DNA of 64,000 bases. Origin: Eriocheir sinensis (taxonomy: Eukaryota; Arthropoda; Malacostraca; Decapoda; Varunidae). Every line of letters begins with the position of its first letter. Position 1 is the stretch's first letter. Under the pieces are notes generated by a model. It saw only the letters and a program-made list of their open reading frames with translations, ran no database searches and was not told where the DNA came from. The DNA is taken from the NCBI RefSeq assembly GCF_024679095.1, contig NW_026110850.1, forward strand, positions 941,543-1,005,542, read 5' to 3'. A program made the position numbers and the translations under genes. Below are positions 44,364-53,037 of this stretch, piece after piece.

Positions 44364-45857
44364 TACTATAATAACTATAATAAATCTAATATCTGCACTA
44401 ATCTGGGCCTCTAGGAAGGTGAAGGTTTAGGAAGGTGGGACTCTCTGGCTCAGTGCTAAGGAATCATAAGGTGTCATGTGCTGCAGAGAGGCTTGGAGGT
44501 GTTATAACTATGATAGGTAAATATTGGACTGCACTAATCTGACCCTATAGGAAGGTGGCACTCTGGCGCAGTGCTTTTGAATTAGAAGGTGTCATCTGCT
44601 GCAGAAAGGCTTGGAGGTGTTATAACTATGCCAGTAAAAGGCTGGACTGCACTAATCTGACCCTGTAGGAAGGTTGCACTCTCAAGGTTAGTTCTAGGAA
44701 TCAGAAGGTGTCATGTGCTGCAGAGAGGCTGGGAGGGCTTATTAGAATGCAAGAGATAAGCTGGACTGCACATATCTGACCATTTATGAAGGTGCAGGTG
44801 TAGGAAGAAGGCACTCTCAGGCTCAATGCTAGGAATCGGAAGGTGTCAGGTGCTGCAGAGTGGCTTGAGGTGCTATACCTATGCTCATGAATACTGGTCT
44901 GCACTAATCTGACCTTTAAGAAGATGGCATTTCTGATTCAGTGCCAAGGAATTAGAATGTCAAGTGCTGCAGAGAGGTGTGAAGGTGTTATAATTATGCT
45001 AGTGAAAGGCTGGACTGCTCTACTTTGACCCTGTATGGAGGTTGCACTCTGGTTCAGTGCTAGGGAATCAAAGGTGTCATGTGCTGCAAATAGACTTGGA
45101 TGTGTTATGACCATGCTAGTGATATACTGACTTCACTAATCTGACCCTGTAGAAAGTGGTGGCACTCTGGCTCAGTGCTAGGGAATCAGAAGGTGTCATG
45201 TGTTGCAGAGAGGCTTGGAGTTTTTATAACTATGCTACTGACAGACTTGACTGCACTAATCTGACCCTGTTGGATGGTGAATGTGTCGGAAGGTGGCACT
45301 CTCTGGCTCAGTGCAAGGGAATCAGAAGGTGTGATGTACTGCAGAGAAGCTTTGAGGTGTTATAAACATACGAGTGAAAGCCTGGACCGCACTAATCTGA
45401 CCCCGTAGGAAGGTGGCATTCTCTGTCTCAGTGCTATGGAGTCAGGTCTCATGTGTTGCAGAGAGGTTTGGAGATGTTATAACTTTGCTAGTGAAAGGCT
45501 GGACTGCACTAATCTTACCCTGTAGGGAGGTGAAGGTGTAAGGAGGTGGCACGCTCTGGCTCAGTGCTAAGGAATCATAAGGTGTAATATGCTGCAGAGA
45601 GGCTTGAAGGTGTTATAACTATGCTAGTAAAAGGCTGCACTGCATTATTCTGACCCTGTAGGAAGGTGACATTATCTGTCTCAGTGCTAGGGAATCAGAA
45701 GGTGTCATGTGCTGCAGGGAGGCTTGGAGGTGTTACAAATATGCTAGTGAAGGCTCGACTGCATTATTCTGACCCTGTAGGAAGGTGTCACTCTCTGGCT
45801 CAGTGATAGGGAATCAGAAGGTGTCATGTACTGCAGAGAGGCTTGAGGTGTTATAAT
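44364..45857. repeat. satellite of ~120-bp monomer, segment 1
   Basis: The monomer runs from AGGAAGGTGGCACTCTCTGG through GGAATCAGAAGGTGTCATGT, GCTGCAGAGAGGCTTGGAGG and TGTTATAACTATGCTAGTGA to CTGCACTAATCTGACCCTGT. A longer form of about 136 bp has an extra AGGAAGGTGAAGGTGT. Monomers are roughly 85-95% alike by eye, with frequent small indels. It abuts the G/T-rich array at 44363. No coding function is apparent. Confidence 0.93.
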
Positions 45858-46172
45858 TATTTTTATTGCTCCGGTAGCTTCTTCCAGTGGAACCTGATGG
45901 TCGCCCAGCTCATTCTGGCGCAGGCGAGTGTTTGTAGTTGCACTATCTTGTGTTGACTGATGCTGTCCCCCGGAACTCATCTTTGAGCCTCCCTTCGGCG
46001 AGGTTATCTAGAGCCCTGGTTGATAGGTGGTCGTCAGGCCAGTCGGTGTGTAGTCTTAAGCCACTCGGCGGTGACTGAAAATCCTTAGTGCGTGCGGCTA
46101 GATTCAAGCCCACGTCCATCCTGGAGCTCTTGAACGCTGGGATGTAATGCTATACTTCAGTTACCGCCTCCC
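45858..46172 (-). mobile_element. tRNA-derived SINE, copy 1 (diverged)
   Basis: Read on the minus strand it starts GGGGAGGCGGTAACTGAAGT. A B-box-like GGCTTGAATCT follows, then the family core GATTTTCAGTCACCGCCGAG, ending in an A/T-rich tail AATAAAAATAATTATAAC. The core and tail region match the second copy at 46494. The A box is degraded. It interrupts a satellite monomer; a clean target-site duplication is not visible. Confidence 0.65.
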
Positions 46173-46493
46173 CAGTGCTAGTAAAATGCTGGACTGCATT
46201 AATCTGGCAATGTAGGAGAATGAAGGTAGGAATGTGGCACTCTCTGGGTCTGTGCTAGGGAGTCAGAAGGTGCCATGTGCTGCAGAGAGGCTTGGAGTTG
46301 TTATAACTATGCTAGTGAAAAGCTGGACAGCACTAATTTGACATTGAATGAAGGTGGCACTCACTGGCTCAGTGCTAGAGACTCAAAAGCTGTCTTGTGC
46401 TGCAGAGAGCCTTGGAGGTGTTATAACAATGATAGTGAAATGCTGGATTGCACTAGTCTGACCCTGTAGGAGAGTGGCACTATCAAGCTCAGT
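46173..46493. repeat. satellite of ~120-bp monomer, segment 2
   Basis: About two and a half monomers of the same satellite lie between the two SINE copies. The segment ends within the CTCAGT part of a monomer where the second SINE inserts. Confidence 0.9.
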
Positions 46494-46877
46494 TTTTTTT
46501 ATTTTTTTTATTTTTTATTTACGTCGCTGCCTGTTGCGTCGGTAGGCATCTTCCTGGTGGGGCCTGATGGTCGGCCCAAGGCTTCTTCCAGGTGGGGCCT
46601 GATGGTCGGTCCAGCCCGTTCTGGCGCAGGCGAGTGTTTATAGTGGCGCCATCTTGCATTGGCTCATGCTGCCACCCGGAACTCGTTCTTGATTCGCTTG
46701 GACGGCTTCCTCTAGAGTCCGGGTTGATGGGTGGTTTTCAGGACAGCATGTGGGTAGTTTTAACCCACTCGGCGGTGACTGAAAATCCGGAGTGGTAGCG
46801 TGATTCGAACCCGCGTCGTTCATCACACGGTGAATGTGGGCCCAGTACGCTACCATTTCGGCCACCGCCTACCCACA
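46494..46877 (-). mobile_element. tRNA-derived SINE, copy 2 (well preserved)
   Basis: On the minus strand the head reads GGTAGGCGGTGGCCGAAATG and on. It has an A box TGGCCGAAATGG (46853-46864) and a B box GGGTTCGAATCA (46801-46812) about 40 bp apart, the spacing of an internal RNA polymerase III promoter. The body contains GATTTTCAGTCACCGCCGAG and a short internal duplication of CCTGATGGTCGG (46562-46573 and 46598-46609 on the plus strand). It ends in an A-rich tail, seen as T runs at 46494-46520. The parent tRNA is not identified. The minus-strand frame through the head is not a gene. Confidence 0.78.
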
Positions 46878-48400
46878 CTAGTGAATCAGAAGGTTCCATG
46901 TGCTGAATAGAGGCTTGGAGGTGTTATAACTATGCTAGTGAAAGGCTGGACTGCACTAATCTGACATGTAGGAGGGTGGCACTCTCAAGCTCAGTATTAG
47001 AGAATCAGGTGTCATATGCAGCAGAGAGGATTGAGGTATATAAATGCTAGTGAAAGGATGGACTACACTAATCTGACCATGTAGGAAGGTGGAGATGTAA
47101 GAAGGTGGCACTCTCTGAGTTCAATGGAATCAGAAGGAGTCATGTGCTGCAGAGAGGCTTGAGTTGTTATAACAATGCTAGTGAAAGGCTGGATTGCAGT
47201 AATCTGACCCCAGGAAGACGTAGGTGTAGAAAGGTCGCACTATCTGGCTCAGTGCTAGGGAATCAGATGTCATGTGCTGCAGAGAGGCTTAGAGTTGTTA
47301 TAACAATGCTAGTGAACGCTGGACTGCACTAATCTGACCCTAGGAAGGTGAAGTAGGAAGGTGGCACTCTCTGGCTCAGTGCTAGGGAATCAAATGGTCG
47401 TGTGCTGCAGAGGGGCTTGGAGGTGTTATAACTATGATAGTGAACGACTGGACTGCACTAATCTGGCCCACTAGGAAGGTGAAGTTGTCAGTGCAAATCA
47501 AAGGTCATGTGTGCTGCAGAGAGGCTTGGAGGTTTGATAACTATGCTAGTGGGAATCTGGACTGCACTAATCTGACCCTGTAGGAAGGTGGCACTTTCTG
47601 GCTCATTGCGAGGGTTTAAAGGTGTTTTAACTATGCTAGTGAAAGGTTGGACTGCACTAATCTGTTCCTATAGGAAGGTGAAGGTATCATGTGCTGCAGA
47701 GAGTCTTGGAGGTGTTACAACTTTGCTAGTGAAAGGCTGGACTACACTAATCTGACCCTGTAGGAAGGTGAAGGTGTAGGAAGGTGGCTCTCTCAAGGTC
47801 AGTGCAAGGGAATTAGAAGGTGTCATGTGCTTCAGAGAAGCTTGGAGGTGTTGTAACTATTCTAGTGAAAAGCTGGATTGCAATAATCTGACACCTTAGG
47901 AAGGAGTAGGTGTAAGAAGATGGCACTCTCAAGCTCAGTGCTAGGGAATCAGAAGGTGTCATGTGCTGCAGAAAGGCTTGGCGGTGTTATAACAATGCCA
48001 GTGAGAGGCTGGACTGCACCAGTCTGACCCTGTAGGAAGGTGAAGGTTTAGGAAGGTGGCACTCTCTGGCTTAGTGTTAGGGAATCATAAGGTGTCATGT
48101 GCTGCAGAGAGGCTTAGAGGTGTTATAAATATGATAGTGGAAGGCTGGACTGCAATAATCTAACCTGTAAGAAAGTGGTACTCTCTGGCTCAGTGCTAGG
48201 GAATCATAAGGTGTCATGTACTGCAGAGAGGCTAAGAGGTGTTATAACTATGCTAGTGAAAGGCAGGACTGCACTATTCTGACCCTGTAGAAAGTTAAAG
48301 GGATAGGAAGGTGGCACTCTCAAGCTCAGTGTTAGGGAATCAGGTGTCATATGCAGCAGAGAGGCTTGGAGGTGTTATAACTTTGTTAGTGAGATGCTGG
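46878..48400. repeat. satellite of ~120-bp monomer, segment 3
   Basis: About twelve monomers continue to the left LTR of the Gypsy element. The last five bases, GCTGG (48396-48400), are part of the monomer and form the left target-site duplicate. Confidence 0.93.
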
Positions 48401-48570
48401 TGTTGAGGAGTGAATGGCACACACGAGGGAGCGGGGATTGCGATGCATTCTATAAAGAGGCCAGGCAGGGAATGTCCGATCCTCGAGCCTTGGCAGTACA
48501 TGTATACTCGGATTGTTCCGAAGCGCTGCTCAGTGCCTCGGTGCCGCTGAAGGGTAATGGCTCTACAACA
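48401..48570 (-). repeat. 3' LTR of the Gypsy element
   Basis: A 170-bp LTR, TGTTGAGGAG...CTCTACAACA on the plus strand, paired with 52865-53037. An ATTCTATAAAG motif near 48449-48459 reads CTTTATAGAAT on the element strand and could serve as a TATA-like box. Confidence 0.93.
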
Positions 48571-49001
48571 CCTCACCCCCCTACCAAAGTTTTATGTTAT
48601 CCCCCAAATATCCACCACCATCTCCAGTCACCAAAACTCCCCTTTACTGCCGTCACCATTTACATAGTTGCTTGATATCTGCCAGGCGGCTTCCTTTGTC
48701 GTGCCGATCGTCGCCTCGTCTTGGCAGAAATTATTTTTCCCCGGGTGTATGTCCTGTTGATCCCACCGGGCGCGTTTGTCCTGCCCTGTCGGTGGTTCTG
48801 CTGCCGCCTCCCGGTTTGGTTGACGCCCTCCCTCTGTTCCCGGTCATGGTTATCTGTATGGTCTTCTGTCTACTAGTTGGGGATGCTGTATATCCGCTGC
48901 CGCCGCTGCTGCGTGCCTCCGTGTCCCCATCGTCTTCGCCGCTCAGCCGTCTCCCCTTCGGCGGCTGGGGTGTCTATGTCCGTGGCCTGCTTGTTACCTC
49001 T

Positions 49002-50374
49002 CTAGGGCACTTGGTCGTCACCTGCTGACAATGGGGATTCTCCGTTAATTTTGTCCTGGGCAGGCCTGCCACTGCTTACCAAAATTATTTGATCCGCGTG
49101 GCGGGACCTCAAGGTATTTCCTCCAACATCTGCTTCGTAGGACAGTGGTCCCGTCTTGGCTATTATTCTCCCTCTCCTCCATTTCGGTCCCACATAGCTT
49201 CTTGCCCAAATTATGTCATTTTTTCAGAATGTTCTTACCCTTTTCCCCGTCATCTGTTGGTCTTGCCTGCTCACCATCGCGGTCTCTTCGTCGGGCAGAA
49301 GTGGGTCTAGTTTTGAGCGTATATTCCTGCCCATCAGCATTTCCGCCGGTGTTTTCCCTGTTGTGCTGTGTGGAGCAGAACGATAGTTTAACAGAAATTT
49401 AAACAGGCTCCTTTCCCCCGACTTGCAGCCCCCCATCATTGCCTTTATTCCTTCCTTCACAGTGCTCGCCGCTCTCTCTGCCAGTCCGTTACTCGCCGGG
49501 TGGTATGGCGCCACTCTGATGTGCCGGATTCCATTCCGCTTGACGAAAGATGCCATCTCTTCCGACGTAAACTGCGGGCCATTGCCTGTGCATAGCTGTT
49601 GGGGTAGACCAAACCTGCTAAACAGTACACTCAGCTCATGTAGAGTTCGAGCCGTTGTCGTGGATTTCATTGGTACTGCCTCTATCCACTTTGAGTAGCT
49701 ATCCACTACTATGAGAAGCGTTGTTCCCATAATTGGCTCCGTAAAATCTGCATGGAGCCTCTGCCTCATGTTCTCTCCCATGGGTGGACCGCTGACTGTA
49801 GTGGTGCTTCCCGCTTCTCCGCACATCCTGGACACGCTCTCGCCATTTCCTCCAGCTCCTTGTCGAGACCCGGCCGCCACACACATCGTCGAGCCAGCTG
49901 CTTCATCCTCACGCATCCTGAGTGCCCCACATGCAGTTCCTCTTTCACCTTGTCTTGCAGGGACGCCGGTATCACCACTCTGCCTCCCCACATTAAGCAA
50001 TCCCCCTCTGTCGAGAGCTCCTCCATCCGAGACTTGTAACTGCTTACCTCTGCTGTTGCCTCCTCCGGCAATCCGTCTGACCTTACTGCCGCCAGCACCT
50101 TTCCCAGGACTCTGTCACGCCGCGTTGCCGCTGACACTTCTCTTGCTGTCACTGAAGGCCCCTCGTCCATATATAACACGTTACTTGTCATGGCTTCCCT
50201 CTCTATTCTTTCTGCTCCTATGTCGACGATGCCCGGGAGCGGTAGTCTGGACAAGGTGTCGGCGACCCTCGTGTCTGCAGAGGGTCTTACCTCCACATCG
50301 TAGCTGTAGGCCGCTAGTTGAAGGGCGTATCGCTGCATCTGCGCTGCCCCAACGGCGGCATCTCTGCTGGTCAA
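49002..50374 (-). pseudogene. Gypsy pol: RNase H end and integrase (broken)
   Basis: The first frame (50374-49766) carries the end of RNase H (QMQRYALQLAAYSYDVEVRP, then ADTLSRLP). It continues into the integrase zinc-binding domain: H-X3-H in ELHVGHSGC and C-X2-C in ACPGC. A frameshift near 49770-49785 moves the catalytic core into the next frame (about 49780-49227). There the triad is Asp at 49746-49748, then Gly (codon GGC at 49584-49586, in TGNGPQF) where Asp is expected, then Glu at 49476-49478 with DD35E spacing. A TGA at 49224-49226 separates the C-terminal GP-type domain (GPKWRRGRIIAKTGPLSYEA), which stays in the same frame to 49002. The lost catalytic Asp and the breaks make it inactive. 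Confidence 0.9.
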
Positions 50375-50564
50375 TATTCTGGAAAGGGCTTTGGTATCAG
50401 TGCCAAGGGTAAACTTCCTCCCCTAGCAAGACTGCTGAAATTTACGCATCCCATCCGACACGGCCACCGCTTCCTTTTCTCCGATGGGATATTTCTGCTC
50501 TGTTTGTGTCAGTATTCCTGACGCATACGCCTCCGGCCTTCTGTGGCTCCTGGAAAGACTTGCA

Positions 50565-51587
50565 TTAGCGTCGCCCGACTCCTACTTCGCTCGCGGCTGT
50601 TATCAGTTTGACCGGTACTTGTGGATCGTATCTCACCAATACTGGGTTGCTGGCCAACGTCTGTCTTACCCTTGCCATCGTCTCTTCACATTCCGTGGTC
50701 CATCGCCACTTAACTCCCTTCTTGAGTAGCTCATACAATGGCGACAACGTAGTGGCGAGGTGGCAACAGCCGGGACTAGTACCCACTGCTCCAATACGCC
50801 CGAGTGTCGGTACAGCACTCGGGTTCGGCATCCTTCTTATTGCTTCGGTCTTCGGTATGGGTTTCAGCTCCGTGCACCTCCTGCAAATTGAATTCACACT
50901 TTGACCTTTTGAACCGAATCTCATTATCTTTAGTCTCCCCAGCACTTTGTCCAAAGTTTTAATAAGGTCTTCTGTGTTCGTGCCCATCACCAGCAAGTCG
51001 TCTAAGTATGCCACAGGAGGGATTCCTTCTAATATTCTGTCCATCGCCGCCTGGAAAATGTCCCCACAGAAAGCTAAACGAAAGGGCAATATGTTCATCC
51101 TCAACAATCCTATATTCGAAGCTACAGATGTTATGTCTTTAGATTCATCACTTAAATCCATATGTAGATAATCATCTCTCAAATCAACCTTTGCAAACCT
51201 CTTCCCTTTTATCCTTGCAAACAACTCTTCCGGGGAGGGTAAGGGGTGCTTAACTATATCCAACTGGGGATTTACCGTCACTCTGTAGTCAGCCGCCAGC
51301 CTTACTTTGCCATCTGCTTTGGGCACTACCACCAACGGTGTCGCCTAGCCACTGCTGTTGTCAGTCTCCACGGGCTCGGCAACACCTTCCTTAATCCACC
51401 TCTCCAGCTCCTGGTCCACGAGTGGGTAAAGGGCGTGTGGCCCTGGTCGCGCTTTCTTCCGCACCGGTCGTGCCCCTTCCTTGAGACGCAGGTGTGCTTT
51501 GATCGGCATGTGCCCTAAGGACTGTGAAAAGACCTCACTGTGCTTGTGTAGGATTGTGGTAAGTTTATCCCCATTCTTCTCCGCAAC
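50565..51587 (-). pseudogene. Gypsy pol: reverse transcriptase with premature stops
   Basis: The frame continues from the protease after a TGA (51588-51590) and is cut again by TAG at 51345-51347. That TAG falls just before the conserved LVVVPKADGKVRLAADYR start of the reverse transcriptase. Catalytic residues remain: Asp in KVDLRDDYLHM and the pair in YLDD (50997-51008). The region after about 50900 (connection and RNase H start) is diverged, and the frame ends at 50565. The rest of RNase H lies in shifted frames between 50374 and 50565. Confidence 0.88.
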
Positions 51588-52040
51588 TCAAAGTTTGCCT
51601 ACCATCTCCTTCCAGTCCATCTGAATCACCAGTAGCCAGTCACGACCCAGGAGCGAGGGCCCTGTTCCTTTCACTACCTTTAACGGCAGAGTTTCTACTT
51701 GATTTTTAAACTTGACCTCCAGCATGGCTACTCCTCGTACCTGAAGTGCCTCACCTGTGTATGTGACTAACCGCCTGTTGGAGGCTTCAAGTCTTGGTTT
51801 GTTGCGTAGCCTGTTCCACTCCTCCTCGCTGATGACCGTGCTGCTCGCTCCCGTGTCCACCTCCGTGCGTATCTCTGTGCCCTGCACGCTCACGTCTACA
51901 GTCAGTGGTGGGGTTTTCCGGGTTCTCCGCTGTTGTCCAGGCAGCTGTAAAATACCAAACACCTCCACCCTCTCTTCCTCATCACTAATCTCTTGCTCCT
52001 CATCCTCCACGCTATTTACTCTGCCTCGCCGTCGACACAT
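51588..52040 (-). pseudogene. Gypsy retropepsin-like protease
   Basis: This 150-codon frame starts with ATG overlapping the Gag stop (TAATG). An acidic linker (VEDEEQEISDEEERVEV) precedes the retropepsin fold with active site EVDTGASSTVI and the C-terminal flap and strand GPSLLGRDWL. It ends at TGA 51588-51590. The same frame continues as recognisable pol linker beyond that codon, so the TGA is probably a mutation. Retropepsins of this class cleave the Gag-Pol polyprotein as dimers. Confidence 0.88.
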
Positions 52041-52810
52041 TACATTCGCCTGGTGTGGCCTTTACGACTGCACCTGAAGCATTCCCTATCCTTAAATGGG
52101 CACTCCGTTGCCTTGTGGTAACTACTGCCACACCGATTACAAGTTACACTACTACGTGACCCCTCACGAGGCAAGTACTTGTTTTGCAGCCTGGCCTTGT
52201 CCCACCTGCTCGTTGGTTCTTTCTGGTCCCCGGGCTTCGTTCGCGGCGGCTCCACTCTGTTCACCTGGGCTTCTTTGTGCTCCCCTCCCAGCACCTTCGC
52301 CTCCGTGGTTGCTGCCTCCATCGATAATGCCAGTTTGCACGCTTTGTCCCAAGTTAAGTCATCGCCCTCTCGTAACAGCCTCCGCCGGATCCGTTCGCTC
52401 GACACTCCACCGACGAATCTTTCTCGAAGCTGCTCTGTTAAGTTTGCCCCAAAGCTGCAGTTGGAAGCTTTCCTCTTCAGTTCTGCCACGTAATTGCTGA
52501 TTGTCAGGGTTTCCCTTTGATTTTCAGAGTTGAATTTGAACCTTTCCACCACCACTGAAACTTTGGGCACATAGTGCTGAGTAGCGAGACGAATCAATTC
52601 CTTCAGTGTCCTCTCAGAGGGTTTCCCCAGGGCGCACAGGTTCCTCAGTAATTGATACACCGTCGGGCCGCAGACAGTCAGGAACAACGCCCGTTTCCGA
52701 TTCTCCTCGGTGATATTTCTGACCTCCAGGAACTCTTCGAACTTTTCTGTATAGGCCTCGAAATCTTCTCCCCCTGAGTACTGCTCCACCGCTCCAATTA
52801 TTGCTGCCAT
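52040..52810 (-). CDS. Gypsy Gag protein (retrotransposon)
   Basis: The frame has about 256 codons from the ATG at 52808-52810; the open frame extends to 52888 inside the LTR but without an ATG. The N-terminal two thirds are a helical capsid-like domain (FEAYTEKFEEFLEVRNI, LLRNLCALGKPSERTLKEL, LRERFVGGVSSERIRRRLL). The C-terminus has one complete zinc knuckle (CNRCGSSYHKATEC) and a second, CFRCSRKGHTRRM, whose last Cys is missing because the frame stops there. That Cys codon is the second codon of the overlapping protease frame. The reading frame is otherwise intact. It would package element RNA; it is not a host gene. Confidence 0.85.
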   Translation of the reverse strand: MAAIIGAVEQYSGGEDFEAYTEKFEEFLEVRNITEENRKRALFLTVCGPTVYQLLRNLCALGKPSERTLKELIRLATQHYVPKVSVVVERFKFNSENQRETLTISNYVAELKRKASNCSFGANLTEQLRERFVGGVSSERIRRRLLREGDDLTWDKACKLALSMEAATTEAKVLGGEHKEAQVNRVEPPRTKPGDQKEPTSRWDKARLQNKYLPREGSRSSVTCNRCGSSYHKATECPFKDRECFRCSRKGHTRRM

Positions 52811-52864
52811 TCTCGTCCTCGGGGTTTCACTTGATTCCTTCAGAATCCCATCCTCGTCGCCACG

Positions 52865-53037
52865 TGTTGAGGAGTGAATGACACACACGAAGGAGCGGGG
52901 GTTGCGATGTATTCTATAAAGAGGCCAGACAGGGAATGTCCGATCCTCGGGCCTTGGCAGTACATGTATCCTCGGATTGCTGTTCCGAAGAGCTGCTCAG
53001 TGCTTCGGTGCCGCTGAGGTGTAATGACTATACAACA
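52865..53037 (-). repeat. 5' LTR of the Gypsy element
   Basis: A 173-bp LTR matching 48401-48570 apart from about 13 substitutions and a 3-bp insertion (GATTGCTGTTCC against GATTGTTCC). The primer-binding site lies immediately inside it at about 52843-52862 (minus strand TGGCGACGAGG). Confidence 0.93.

Larger units (their letters stand above)
48401..53037 (-). mobile_element. complete Ty3/Gypsy LTR retrotransposon inserted in the satellite
   Basis: A 4,637-bp element on the minus strand with LTRs at 48401-48570 and 52865-53037, both bounded by TGTTG...CAACA. It is flanked by an exact 5-bp target-site duplication GCTGG (48396-48400 and 53038-53042); joining the flanks restores a satellite monomer. 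In element orientation the primer-binding site starts TGGCGACGAGG just inside the 5' LTR. A G-rich polypurine tract (complement of CCTCACCCCCC at 48571-48581) precedes the 3' LTR. Protein order is Gag, protease, reverse transcriptase, RNase H, integrase, the usual Gypsy order, with no env frame. Features resemble the Mag-type lineage. The LTRs differ at about 13 sites plus a 3-bp indel, and the coding region has several stops, so it is an old, inactive copy. Confidence 0.93.

Noticed and set aside
46638..46865. 75-codon minus-strand protein
   Set aside because: It is the translated head and body of a tRNA-derived SINE with A and B boxes.
46801..46877. Functional tRNA gene
   Set aside because: A and B boxes are present, but the sequence does not fold as a complete tRNA by eye and continues into a SINE body and A-rich tail.
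48594..50412. Plus-strand frames across the Gypsy element
   Set aside because: They are the opposite strand of recognised integrase and RNase H sequence.
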